Source of the DNA: Ensifer sp. MPMI2T
Lineage (GTDB): Bacteria > Pseudomonadota > Alphaproteobacteria > Rhizobiales > Rhizobiaceae
DNA: 64,000 nucleotides
Direction: 5' to 3'
Assembly (NCBI RefSeq): GCF_004827385.1
Contig: NZ_SRXN01000008.1
Coordinates: 148,152 to 212,151 of the forward strand
Below the pieces are notes generated by a model. It was not told the origin of the DNA. It searched no databases and saw only the letters and a program-made list of their open reading frames with translations. Within the stretch, counting starts at the first letter, position 1, and the number at the start of each line of letters is the position of its first letter. Below, one piece after another: positions 26,204-34,664 of this stretch. The translations under genes were made by a program, and so were the position numbers.

Positions 26204-26696
26204 TGGCGCCCTCCTGGTGCCGTGCAGAAATGTGAACGGCGCCGACCGGACAGATGCCGACGCAGGCGCCGCAACCGCTGCAGGCGTCTTCATCGACGAC
26301 CGGGAGAAAAGGCCCGCCGATCCGCGGCTGGAAGCGGATCGCCAGTTCCGGACAGCTGTCGCGGCAGGACTGACAGGCGACATTGTTCTTCGCCAGGCAA
26401 TGACCGGCGATCGCCGCCACATGCGGAAAGCGCGTTACGTCGGCAAGCTGAAAGACCGGCTCCAGACAAGCGCTCCGGCACTCACCGCAGAAGGTGCATT
26501 CGCCGACGGAAAAATCGAGCGACGGCCGGTTGCCGGAAAGGCTGATGATATGCGTCGGGCACGCCTCCACGCAGCGGCCGCAACCGGTGCAGGCGGCGAG
26601 GCTCTCGGGGGTCACGCCCGGCGGACAGATCCGTTCGGGCTCAGGTGCGCCACGTCCGAAGAGCAGGTCTCGTCTCGAAATCGTCGCAACCGCCAT
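26196..26696 (-). CDS. napF: NapF ferredoxin-type protein
   Basis: 166 residues with four clusters of cysteines for [4Fe-4S] centres: CTGCGRCVEACP, CTFCGECRSAC, CQSCRDSCP and CSGCGACVGICP. The N-terminus SRRDLLFGRG is typical of NapF. A cytoplasmic protein that helps NapA maturation. Overlaps napD by 8 bases. Confidence 0.94.
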   Translation of the reverse strand: MAVATISRRDLLFGRGAPEPERICPPGVTPESLAACTGCGRCVEACPTHIISLSGNRPSLDFSVGECTFCGECRSACLEPVFQLADVTRFPHVAAIAGHCLAKNNVACQSCRDSCPELAIRFQPRIGGPFLPVVDEDACSGCGACVGICPVGAVHISARHQEGANA

Positions 26697-26704
26697 GACG
26701 TACC

Positions 26705-26896
26705 TCAATGCGGCGCCGGCGGCGGACCGGGCGGTCCGAAGACGAGCTGAAACATCCACACAAGGAAGCCATAGCCGCCGACAACAGCGACGGCGAGCAG
26801 CGGCCAGATGCCGAAGGCCAGCACCAGAAATGTCAGAAGTTCGCGTCGTCGGGATGGCGGCGGCGCCGTCACCTGCTGCGGAGATAACTCTGACAC
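26705..26896 (-). CDS. napE: NapE small membrane protein
   Basis: 63 residues: RRRELLTFLVLAFGIWPLLAVAVVGGYGFLVWM is the typical single-helix NapE region, with a proline-rich tail. It starts at a GTG preceded by GGGGA 7 bases upstream. First gene of napEFDABC. Function in nitrate reduction is unknown. Confidence 0.9.
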   Translation of the reverse strand: MSELSPQQVTAPPPSRRRELLTFLVLAFGIWPLLAVAVVGGYGFLVWMFQLVFGPPGPPPAPH

Positions 26897-26898
26897 GA

Positions 26899-26914
26899 TA
26901 ACATCCCCATGTTA
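26899..26914. promoter_or_regulatory. Inverted repeat over the napE ribosome binding site
   Basis: Perfect dyad TAACATCCCCATGTTA immediately upstream of the napE GTG; it includes the Shine-Dalgarno GGGGA. It could be an operator or an RNA hairpin limiting napE translation. No TTG-N8-CAA site is seen in this promoter region. Confidence 0.4.
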
Positions 26915-27137
26915 GTGACACTCGCCAGCATAGTAACAATCCTTCACGGGAAAGAAAGCGAAATATACTAGACTTTGGCTCTCAAGAATAGAAATAACAT
27001 CTGTCAATTCAATGGGATATTGTTATCCGGGCAAATGTTGGGCTTTCTTCGGAGTGAGCGCCCGCAGCAATTCGCATTTTCGAAACAAAGCACATTCTAC
27101 AACGCCAGCGCGTGGAGATGTCGGCGGCGGCGCCGAA

Positions 27138-27173
27138 GAAAAAAGGCCGTGCGGCGTTCGCGCCGCACCGGCC
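27138..27173 (-). terminator. Rho-independent terminator of pseudoazurin gene
   Basis: Stem GGCCGTGCGGCG / CGCCGCACCGGCC with a TTCG loop, preceded on the + strand by AAGAAAAAA, i.e. a U-run after the stem on the minus-strand transcript. Confidence 0.9.
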
Positions 27174-27221
27174 TCTATCATTCTGTCGATGGATGTCGCC
27201 CGCTATCGCGGGGGCCGCCGC

Positions 27222-27668
27222 TTACAGTGCCAGCGCCGTGAAGGCGGCGTCGAGACGCTCCTGCGCCTTCTTCGGGTTCTTCGCCCCTTTCGCCGCGTCG
27301 AGATTGGCGGGGCTGTCGCCGACCTGCACGACGCCCACCATGCCCATGCCGTAATGCGGCGTGCACTTCACGCCATAGACGCCCGGAGTCGTGAACGTGA
27401 CCTTGTAGTTCTCGTTGAGCTTGCTCTTCAGCACTTCCGCGCCATCCGGCAGCATGCCCTTGATCGTCTCGACATTGTGACCCTTGTCGGTCGGGACGAA
27501 GGTCACGGTGTCGCCGGTGGCGATCTTCAGCGAAGCCGGCTCAAAGACCATCACGCCGTCCTTGCCCTTGTTAAGCATGTGCACTTCAAAGTCTGCAGCA
27601 AACGCCGGGGTGGCGATCAGCATTGCCACCGCAGCGAGGCCAAGGCCCTTTTTCATCATTGTCAGCAT
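27222..27668 (-). CDS. azu: Pseudoazurin (blue copper protein)
   Basis: 148-residue precursor with a signal peptide ending AFA-AD. The mature protein shows the type 1 copper ligands: His in DKGHNVE, then Cys, His and Met in [10 protein letters not shown]. Pseudoazurin carries electrons to NirK and possibly NorC in the periplasm. The start at 27668 has GGAGA 7 bases upstream. A palindromic FNR-type box lies 78 bases upstream. Its position beside nap fits a soluble electron donor for the pathway. Confidence 0.95.
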   Translation of the reverse strand: MLTMMKKGLGLAAVAMLIATPAFAADFEVHMLNKGKDGVMVFEPASLKIATGDTVTFVPTDKGHNVETIKGMLPDGAEVLKSKLNENYKVTFTTPGVYGVKCTPHYGMGMVGVVQVGDSPANLDAAKGAKNPKKAQERLDAAFTALAL

Positions 27669-27984
27669 TTCATCTTCTCCGTTGAACCCCGGGCCCTTGC
27701 CCATGGTTGTCGCCCCGGAAATAGGCCGATGCCGACCTCTCGACTTTGACGCGCGTCAAACAACGCGCAACATGACAACCGATTGCCGCAGCCGGCCTGC
27801 TCCCCGCGTGCACGCGAACCACGAGCTGCGATCGTCGACGGCATCGCAACTCTTTCGCCCTCACATCTGCGCCGCCAACGCGATTTCGACGGCAGCCCCA
27901 TCGTCGCGGAGCCTTGACAGATTACGTCTATCGGATTAAGACTGACGAAATTCAGAAATCGTCACTCGTAATTCGTGGAATGAA
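27669..27984. other. Intergenic region between pseudoazurin and tetR genes
   Basis: 316 bases carrying two divergent promoters. The only clear site is the FNR-type box at 27746. The rest, to 27984, holds no supportable gene or recognisable operator. Confidence 0.55.
27745..27760. promoter_or_regulatory. FNR/NnrR-type box (pseudoazurin promoter)
   Basis: TTTGACGCGCGTCAAA, a perfect 16-base dyad containing TTG-N8-CAA. It is the most symmetrical of the eight boxes in the window and lies 77 bases upstream of the chosen start. Confidence 0.8.
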
Positions 27985-28593
27985 ATGAGCGAACTCGCAG
28001 ACACCGGCGTCGACGCGACCAGGCAGGAAAACGTGACGCGGATCCTCGATTCCGCCGAGCGGCTGTTCCGGCATTACGGCTACAGCAAGACGAATGTCGC
28101 CGACATCGCCCGCGACCTCGAAATGTCGCCCGCCAATATCTATCGCTTCTTCGCTTCGAAGACGGAGATCCACCAGGCGCTTTGTGCGCGCATGCTGGCG
28201 GCGAGCTACCAGCAGGCCCATGAGATTGCCCACCTCCCGTTAAGCGCCTCGGAGCGCCTCCGGCGCTATGCGCATGCGCAACACAAGATGACGGTCGAGA
28301 CCATGCTCGACCAGCAGAAGGTCCACGAGATGGTCGTCGTGGCCATCGAGCGGGAATGGCACGTCATCGAAAAGCACATCGATCGAATCGACCAGCTCCT
28401 GGCAGAGATCATCCGCGAGGGCATCGCGACCGGCGAATTCGTCGAGCAGGACCCGGAGGTCGCCGCCCGATGCTTCGACGCCAGCGTGATAACCCTCTGT
28501 CACCCGCAGATCGTCGCCCAATGTCTCGCGAAGCAAAACCGCGCGACGCCCGACGAGCTGGTCGAATTCGCGATCAGAGCACTGAAGAAATAA
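27985..28593 (+). CDS. TetR-family regulator of the RND efflux operon
   Basis: 202 residues. TetR DNA-binding domain in the first 60 residues (VTRILDSAERLFRHYGYSKTNVADIARDLEMSPANIYRFFASK). The C-terminal ligand domain is variable. It lies 55 bases upstream of, and on the same strand as, an RND adaptor and permease, so it most likely represses this pump and itself. Ligand unknown. Confidence 0.9.
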   Translation: MSELADTGVDATRQENVTRILDSAERLFRHYGYSKTNVADIARDLEMSPANIYRFFASKTEIHQALCARMLAASYQQAHEIAHLPLSASERLRRYAHAQHKMTVETMLDQQKVHEMVVVAIEREWHVIEKHIDRIDQLLAEIIREGIATGEFVEQDPEVAARCFDASVITLCHPQIVAQCLAKQNRATPDELVEFAIRALKK

Positions 28594-28648
28594 TCGAGCC
28601 AGAAATTTTCGAGCCGCATGGCGGCAGACAGGATCAGGAGTGCCAGAG

Positions 28649-29794
28649 ATGTTTTCACCAAAGGCCCTCGAACAGAGAACCCCGGTCGTCGCCAAGCTCG
28701 CGGCCGCGCTTGCCATTACCGTCGCCCTCTCCGCCTGCTCGGAAGAGAAGGTGGAGACCAAGGAAGTCATCCGGCCGGTCAAGATCGTCGAGATCGCGGC
28801 GGCCGGCAATGTACGCGAACTCGACTATTCCGGTTCGGTGAAGGCGCGCACGGAGATGAATCTCGGCTTCCGCGTCGGCGGCAAGATCACCGAAAGGCTT
28901 GTCAATATCGGCGACCGAGTGAAGCCGGGCGACCTGCTCGCCCGCATCGATCCGACCGATTATGAACTCGCCGTGAAAAGCGCCGTGGCAAATCTCGCCG
29001 CCGCTGAAAAGCAGGTGGAAACGACAGCGCTCACCAAGATGCGGGCGGAGCAGCTCTTCACCCGCGAATTCTCATCCAAGGCTGAGCTCGATCAGGCGAC
29101 GCTTCTTTACGATCAGGCGGTCTCCACGCGGGATGCCGCCGCCTCCTCGCTCGACCAGGCGAAGAACCAGGTCATCTACACGGACCTGAAGTCGGACCAG
29201 AACGGCATCGTCACCGCGATCAATGCCGATATCGGTCAGGTCGTCGGCACCGGCACACCGGTGGTGACCGTCGCCGTCGATGGCGAGAAAGAAGTGCAGA
29301 TCGCCGTGCCCGAGATGGATATACCGCAATTCAAGCCGGGCAACACGGTCAAGGCGCGCTTCTGGTCAGACGAAGCACTCGTGCTCGACGGTCATGTACG
29401 CGAGGTTTCGGGCAGCGCCGACCAGCAGTCGCGGACTTTCTCCGTGCGCGTCAGCCTGCCGGCCGACCCGCGCGTGCTGCTCGGCATGACGGCCATGATC
29501 GAGGCGGTCGCCGCCAATGCTGAGCCGTCAGTCTCCATCCCGTTGAGCGCGCTTGCCGAAAAGGACGGCCGGAAGCTCGTCTGGGTGGTTGATCGTGACA
29601 GCTCGACGGTGCATGCGCGCGACGTCAAGCTCGCCGAATTCACCGGCGATGGCGTTCGCGTCGCCGAAGGGCTTGAGCAGGGCGATCTCGTCGTTGCCGC
29701 CGGCACGCAATTCATGACGGAAGACCTGAAGGTGAAGCTGCCAGCCGCCGACCAACAGTCAGCGCTTGCCGAAACGGACGAAGTGCTTCGCTAA
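28649..29794 (+). CDS. RND efflux periplasmic adaptor (lipoprotein)
   Basis: 381 residues. Lipobox LSAC places the lipidated Cys at residue 30. Typical membrane-fusion-protein order: biotinyl-lipoyl half (VRELDYSGSVKARTEMNLGFRVGGKI), coiled-coil hairpin (AVANLAAAEKQVETTALTKMRAEQLF), second lipoyl half, beta-barrel. ATG at 28649 has AGGAG 8 bases upstream. It links the inner-membrane pump encoded next to an outer-membrane channel not found here. Confidence 0.92.
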   Translation: MFSPKALEQRTPVVAKLAAALAITVALSACSEEKVETKEVIRPVKIVEIAAAGNVRELDYSGSVKARTEMNLGFRVGGKITERLVNIGDRVKPGDLLARIDPTDYELAVKSAVANLAAAEKQVETTALTKMRAEQLFTREFSSKAELDQATLLYDQAVSTRDAAASSLDQAKNQVIYTDLKSDQNGIVTAINADIGQVVGTGTPVVTVAVDGEKEVQIAVPEMDIPQFKPGNTVKARFWSDEALVLDGHVREVSGSADQQSRTFSVRVSLPADPRVLLGMTAMIEAVAANAEPSVSIPLSALAEKDGRKLVWVVDRDSSTVHARDVKLAEFTGDGVRVAEGLEQGDLVVAAGTQFMTEDLKVKLPAADQQSALAETDEVLR

Positions 29795-29827
29795 CCCTCC
29801 ATTTATCGATAGAACGGAACGACGGCC

Positions 29828-32800
29828 ATGCATGCCTCCACTGAGGACAGGAAACCGTTCAACCTCTCGCGCTGGGCAATCGGCCACCCGAGCATCGCGC
29901 GCTTCCTCTTCGCGCTGATCATCATCACCGGCGCCCTCGGCCTCGTACGCATGGGCCAGCGCGAAGATCCGGAATTCACCTTCCGCATCATGGTTATCCA
30001 AGCCGTCTGGCCGGGCGCATCGATCGAAGAGATGCAGGACCAGGTCGTCAACAAGATCGAGCGCAAGCTGCAGGAAACGCCGCATCTCGATTTCGTCCGC
30101 TCCTACACGCGCGCCGGCAGCGCCATCATCACGCTGCAGGTCGAAGGCGACACCAACGCTGAAGAGGTGGCCGACGCTTTCTACCAGGTACGCAAGAAAG
30201 TCGGCGATATCGACAACGAACTGCCGGAAGGCCTGCTCGGCCCCTATTTCAACGACGAGTTCGGCGATACCTTCATCACGCTTCATTCGATCAGCGGCGA
30301 CGGCTACAGCTATCCCGAGCTCAAGAAGTTCGCGATCCAGGGCCGCGACATGCTCTTGACGACGCCCGGCGTCGAAAAGGTGTCGATCATCGGCGACCAG
30401 CCGGAGAAGATCTATATCGACGTCTCCTCCAAGGCGCTCGCGGAACGCGGGCTGACGCTCAATGATCTGCGCAGCGCTATTGTCGGCCAGAACAATGTCG
30501 ATCTCGCCGGCTCCGTCGATACCGGCACGCGCTCCGTCCGCATTTCCGTCGAAGGCGGCGTCGACCGCGCCGAGGATATCCGTCAGCTGAGATTGCGCGC
30601 CGGCAACCAGGTCATCCGGCTCGGCGACATCGCCAGCGTCACCTCGGGTCTGGAGGACCCCTACTCACGCAAGTTCCGCTTCAACGGTCACGACGGCGTC
30701 CAGATCGGCGTGGTTATGGCGAAAGGCTTCAATGTCACCGACGTCGGCAAGGCGGTGGAAGCGACCTATGAACGGTTCGAATCCTCCCTTCCCTATGGCG
30801 TGTCGGTCGATCAGATCGCCAACCAGCCGGAAGTGGTGACCGACGCTATCAGCGAGTTCATGCATGCACTCGTCGAGGCGTTGATCATCGTTCTCGTCGT
30901 CTCCTTCCTGTCGATCGGCTGGCGCTCGGGCCTGGTGATCGCGATCGCCATACCGCTGGTGCTCGCCGCCACCTTCGCGATCATGTACGAATTCGGCATC
31001 GACCTGCAGCGCATCTCGCTCGGGGCGCTGATCATCGCGCTTGGCCTGCTAGTCGACGACGCGATGATCGTGGTCGAAATGATGGAGCGCAAGCTCGAGG
31101 AAGGCCTCGTGAAAATCGAGGCGGCGAGCTTCGCCTATTCCTCGACCGCTTTCCCCATGCTGACCGGCACGCTGATCACGACCGCGGGCTTCATCCCGGT
31201 CGGCTTCGCCGAATCGACCGCTGGCGAATATGTGCGCTCGCTCTTCTATGTCGTCGGCATCGCGCTGGTGGTCTCCTGGTTCGTAGCCGTCTATTTCACA
31301 CCCTGGCTCGGCTACATGATTTTGAAGCAGCGCCATCATGCGGGCACCCATCATGACGTCTTCGATACCCGTTTCTACCGGCGCTTGAGGAGCACCGTCG
31401 CGTGGGCCGTGCGCCATCGGGTCATCGTGCTCGTCATGACGCTTGCGACCTTCATGGCAAGCCTCTGGGCGTTCCAGTTCATCCCGAAGAACTTCTTCCC
31501 GCAGTCGTCGCGACCGGAAATTCTGGTCGATCTGTGGCTGCCGGAAGGAACCAGCATCAAGGAGGTCGAGAAGCAGGCGAAGGCGCTCGAAGCACGGATG
31601 ATGGGCGACGAGGACAAGCGCTTCATCGCCACCTATATCGGCGAGGGCGCGCCGCGCTTCTTCCTGCCGCTCGACCAGCAGCTTCGCAATCCGAACTTCG
31701 CCCAGCTCCTCGTCATGGCCAAGGACGAGCCGGCCCGCGAACGGCTGATTGCAAAGCTGCGCACGGTTCTCGCCGAAGACTTCCCGTCGATCCGCGCCAA
31801 GGTGGACCGGCTGTTCCTCGGCCCGCCGACCGGCTGGCCGGTGCAGTTGCGCGTGATGGGCCCGGACCGCGCAGAGGTGCGCCGCATCGCCGATGAGGTG
31901 AAGGCGAAGTTCAACGAAAATCCCCTGCTCGGCGCCGTCCACGACGACTGGCTGGAGCCGGTGCCGGCGATGAAGCTGGTGATCGATCAGGACCGCGCCC
32001 GGGCGCTGGGCGTCACCTCGCAGCGCATCCGCCAGATGCTGCAGGCATCCATGTCTGGCGTGCCGCTCGACAATTTCCGCGACGGCGAGGAAACCGTCTC
32101 GATCGTCGCGCGTGAGCCGGACAGCAATCGCCAGCTGCTTTCGGCCGTCAACTCGGTCTATGTCCCGACCGATTTCGGCGGTTTCGTCCCCGTCTCACAG
32201 GTTGCCAAGGTCGTGCCGGTCATGGAGCAGGGCATCGAATGGCGCCGTGACCGCCTGCCGACGATCACGGTCCGCGGCACGCTGCCTGATGGCGTGCAGT
32301 CGAACGACGTGACGATGAAGCTCTATGATGAGCTCAAGGACCTGCGTGAGGGTCTTGCACCCGGCTACAAGGTCGAGATCCAGGGCGGCGCCGAAGACAG
32401 CGCCGAAAGCCAGGCCTCGATCGCCGCCAAGGCGCCGATCATGCTAGTCGTCATCGTTATACTGCTGATGGCGCAGCTCCAGCACTTCGGCAAGGCGATG
32501 CTGGTGCTCGCGACCGGTCCGCTCGGCATCATCGGTGCGGCCGCCGCGCTACTCATCAGCGGCGCCCCCTTCGGCTTCGTCGCCATCCTCGGCGTCATCG
32601 CTCTGCTCGGCATCATCATCCGCAACTCGATCATCCTTGTCGACCAGATCGATCAGGACATCGCGGCCGGCATGGAGCGCTTGGAGGCCATCATCGGCGC
32701 GGCGGTTCGCCGCTTCCGGCCGATCATGCTCACCGCGCTGACCGCCGTGCTGGCGCTGATCCCGATCTCGCGCGGCGTGTTCTGGGGTCCGCTCGCCTAT

Positions 32801-32980
32801 GCCATGATGGGCGGTATCCTGGTTGCGACGGTGCTGACGATCCTGGTGCTTCCCGCCGGCTACGCGCTGTTCTTCGGCCGGGAGCCGAAGACGCAGAAGA
32901 GCGAGCCGCAAGCCGCCGAGCAGCGTACCGAAGATGATGCTGAGGAAGAGCGCTATCCCGCGCCGATCGCGGCAGAGTGA
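29828..32980 (+). CDS. RND-family efflux permease (AcrB/HAE1-like)
   Basis: 1050 residues, the full length of tripartite RND pumps, with the twofold repeat of periplasmic and 6-TM halves. Signature segments: VEMMERKLEEGLVKIEAA and the TM region ALGLLVDDAMIVVEMMERK with the proton-relay Asp pair (VDDA). Ends with a charged tail. It follows the adaptor by 33 bases. Proton-driven export of hydrophobic or toxic compounds; substrate unknown. No outer-membrane factor is adjacent. Confidence 0.95.
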   Translation: MHASTEDRKPFNLSRWAIGHPSIARFLFALIIITGALGLVRMGQREDPEFTFRIMVIQAVWPGASIEEMQDQVVNKIERKLQETPHLDFVRSYTRAGSAIITLQVEGDTNAEEVADAFYQVRKKVGDIDNELPEGLLGPYFNDEFGDTFITLHSISGDGYSYPELKKFAIQGRDMLLTTPGVEKVSIIGDQPEKIYIDVSSKALAERGLTLNDLRSAIVGQNNVDLAGSVDTGTRSVRISVEGGVDRAEDIRQLRLRAGNQVIRLGDIASVTSGLEDPYSRKFRFNGHDGVQIGVVMAKGFNVTDVGKAVEATYERFESSLPYGVSVDQIANQPEVVTDAISEFMHALVEALIIVLVVSFLSIGWRSGLVIAIAIPLVLAATFAIMYEFGIDLQRISLGALIIALGLLVDDAMIVVEMMERKLEEGLVKIEAASFAYSSTAFPMLTGTLITTAGFIPVGFAESTAGEYVRSLFYVVGIALVVSWFVAVYFTPWLGYMILKQRHHAGTHHDVFDTRFYRRLRSTVAWAVRHRVIVLVMTLATFMASLWAFQFIPKNFFPQSSRPEILVDLWLPEGTSIKEVEKQAKALEARMMGDEDKRFIATYIGEGAPRFFLPLDQQLRNPNFAQLLVMAKDEPARERLIAKLRTVLAEDFPSIRAKVDRLFLGPPTGWPVQLRVMGPDRAEVRRIADEVKAKFNENPLLGAVHDDWLEPVPAMKLVIDQDRARALGVTSQRIRQMLQASMSGVPLDNFRDGEETVSIVAREPDSNRQLLSAVNSVYVPTDFGGFVPVSQVAKVVPVMEQGIEWRRDRLPTITVRGTLPDGVQSNDVTMKLYDELKDLREGLAPGYKVEIQGGAEDSAESQASIAAKAPIMLVVIVILLMAQLQHFGKAMLVLATGPLGIIGAAAALLISGAPFGFVAILGVIALLGIIIRNSIILVDQIDQDIAAGMERLEAIIGAAVRRFRPIMLTALTAVLALIPISRGVFWGPLAYAMMGGILVATVLTILVLPAGYALFFGREPKTQKSEPQAAEQRTEDDAEEERYPAPIAAE

Positions 32981-33215
32981 GCTCTGTGTCGCGTGGACTC
33001 TCCGGGCCAATTCATGCCTCGCAGGCCAATGGCTACGGGCCGACTTAAGAAGATGCGCTCAAGGAGGGATGCGGACGCTACCCCCTCTGGCCTGCCGCGA
33101 TCATCGCGCTTGCCTGAGGCGCAAGCAACTGTCCGCGCGACCTGTGGCGCCGCCCCCGGCGCATCACCATCAACCCAGATCGTGACGCTCCTGAAGACCA
33201 TAGACCGGCGTCGCA

Positions 33216-33425
33216 TCAATCGTCGAGGCGGAAGCCCACCTTCATCACGACCTGATAATGCGCCACTTCCCCGTTGACGATCTGTCCCCGGATCTGGTCG
33301 ACCTCGAACCAGTCGAGATTGCGCATGGTTTTTGAGGCGCGCGAAATCGCGGCTTCGATGGCGTCGGTAACCGAGGCCGTTGAACTTCCGATCAACTCTA
33401 TCTTCTTGTAGACGTGCCCGCTCAC
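33216..33425 (-). CDS. Dodecin (flavin-binding small protein)
   Basis: 69 residues, the dodecin size. The family pattern VYKKIELIGSSTASVTDAIEAAISRASKT and WFEVDQIRGQIVNGEVAHYQVVMKVGF matches; the Trp and Gln residues line the flavin pocket. Dodecins assemble into 12-mers that store or buffer riboflavin or FMN. The start is GTG with GAGGAGG 5 bases upstream. Confidence 0.9.
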   Translation of the reverse strand: MSGHVYKKIELIGSSTASVTDAIEAAISRASKTMRNLDWFEVDQIRGQIVNGEVAHYQVVMKVGFRLDD

Positions 33426-33452
33426 AGTAACCTCCTCGGGTTCTGATTGATC

Positions 33453-33560
33453 CTACAGCGCCGTGCGTCTTTTCAGACGCACAAAGGTCGCTGTAACACT
33501 CGGAATTTGCGGCATGTTTTTGCCCTTAAATCGGCTCCGATTTAAGGACACATGCAGCAG
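33453..33560 (+). repeat. RIME element, copy D
   Basis: Two-palindrome RIME, about 108 bases, directly upstream of the dodecin gene. Confidence 0.88.
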
Positions 33561-34104
33561 TCCGAACATCGCCCTCAGGCAGCGAAGAGTGCAACGGCGC
33601 GCTTGCACCGCCAATCATCGAGGACGATAGGACCAGCATGCGCCCGTTGGGTCGCGATTGCCAGCGGGCGCGGTCGGAATTTGCCGACCCTAAGCGTGAT
33701 GCTCGCCTGGGTAAGCACTTCTCGACCCGCATAGTTTGCGCGACTCGGTCAGCGCAGGAACCGGCGCAAACGGCGCCGATCACGAAGAGTGCCACAAACT
33801 GGGGCATTTGGTCGACGGGCCATGCGAGCGCTACCGCCTTATATTGAAGCCTGCGTCAGTGTAGAACGGCTGTAAAAATCGACGCTTCCAAAGAAGCGAT
33901 CGCGGATTTCGCGGATCGGAGAGCGCCTAAATCACCCACAAATCCGCATGTTGCGGGATTTCTTGAATTGGATCCGATTTGAGCGTAAAATTACCACAGC
34001 AATTCAAAGCGTTACAGCGACCGTGCGAGCTGAGGCAGCGGAGCTGAAACGTAAGGCGCACGCGAGGGTGACGCTTTGGTCAAGCTTCATACGTGGAGGT
34101 TGTC
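33561..34104. other. Intergenic region upstream of SPW-repeat gene
   Basis: 544 bases with no convincing gene. The part near 33961-34026 resembles an inverted, degraded RIME half (GAATTGGATCCGATTTGAGC and AATTCAAAGCGTTACAGCGA). The remainder reads as degenerate sequence; a leftward open frame of 93 codons there starts like a lipoprotein but becomes low-complexity. Confidence 0.45.
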
Positions 34105-34464
34105 ATGCCAAACACTCTCATTGCGGGAAGAAGGGCCCAGGACTGGGCCAACCTGATCCTGGCGGTGTGCTTGTTCCTCTCTCCCTGGGTCATCGGTTTT
34201 GCGGCTGAGGCCGTGCCGACCTGGAACGCCTGGATCGCCGGCATCGTGCTTGGTGCGCTGGCGATTGCGGCGCTCTCGGCCTTCGCAGAATGGGAGGAAT
34301 GGGTGAACATGGTGATCGGCCTCTGGCTGATCGTTTCTCCCTGGCTGCTCGGGTTCATGGCAAACATGAACGCGATGTGGACACACGTCATCCTTGGCGT
34401 GCTCGTCGCGGCATTGTCGGCCTGGGCTGTCTGGGACTATCGCCACCCGCAGTCGCATGCCTAG
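34105..34464 (+). CDS. SPW-repeat membrane protein
   Basis: 119 residues with four hydrophobic segments in two tandem SPW units: the motif LSPWVIGF near residues 25-32 and SPWLLGF near 76-82. Each unit has helix, S-P-W, helix. SPW proteins are small membrane proteins of unknown function. GGAGG lies 5 bases before the ATG. A palindromic repeat begins on the last base of the stop codon. Confidence 0.88.
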   Translation: MPNTLIAGRRAQDWANLILAVCLFLSPWVIGFAAEAVPTWNAWIAGIVLGALAIAALSAFAEWEEWVNMVIGLWLIVSPWLLGFMANMNAMWTHVILGVLVAALSAWAVWDYRHPQSHA

Positions 34465-34600
34465 ATCATTTCAGAGTTTATTGAAACATTGAAATGATCT
34501 AACACTTTGAACTCACGCAATTCGGAACGGGGACTGCTACACTTTCCTTGGAATTGCGTGAGAGCGCCGCGCGTTCAAAGGAGCGCGCGGGAGCGCCCGT
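34463..34600. repeat. Mosaic of palindromes downstream of SPW gene
   Basis: First stem AGATCATTTCA (34463-34473) with TGAAATGATCT (34490-34500); second stem CTCACGCAATTC (34512-34523) with GAATTGCGTGAG (34551-34562); then a GC-rich GCGCCGCGCG / GCGCGCGGGAGCGC stem. Resembles other rhizobial intergenic mosaics. Likely to end or insulate transcription between the SPW gene and thuB. Confidence 0.65.
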
Positions 34601-34623
34601 ATTTTTCGATTGAACGTAACCTT

Positions 34624-34652
34624 CCCGCTTCCGGCCGGTCGCCGGAAGCGGG
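34624..34652. terminator. Hairpin between SPW gene and thuB
   Basis: CCCGCTTCCGG / CCGGAAGCGGG stem with a 7-base loop, followed on the + strand by ATTGTTTTG. Acts mainly for rightward transcription; a weaker effect on thuB is possible. Confidence 0.6.
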
Positions 34653-34664
34653 ATTGTTTTGTCG

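Larger units (their letters stand above)
26897..27221. other. Intergenic region between napE and pseudoazurin gene
   Basis: 325 bases with no supportable gene. It holds the napE promoter (sequence AT-richer than average near 26930-27010), the inverted repeat at 26899 and the pseudoazurin terminator at 27138. No FNR-type box was found, unlike the other denitrification promoters here. Confidence 0.6.

Noticed and set aside
26975..27060. TTTGGCTCTCAAG and TTGTTATCCGGGCAA as FNR boxes for nap
   Set aside because: Spacing is 5 or 9 bases between half-sites rather than 8.
33526..33807. 93-codon leftward frame with a lipoprotein-like start
   Set aside because: N-terminus resembles a lipobox signal, but the rest is degenerate and runs into RIME copy D; probably a decayed remnant.
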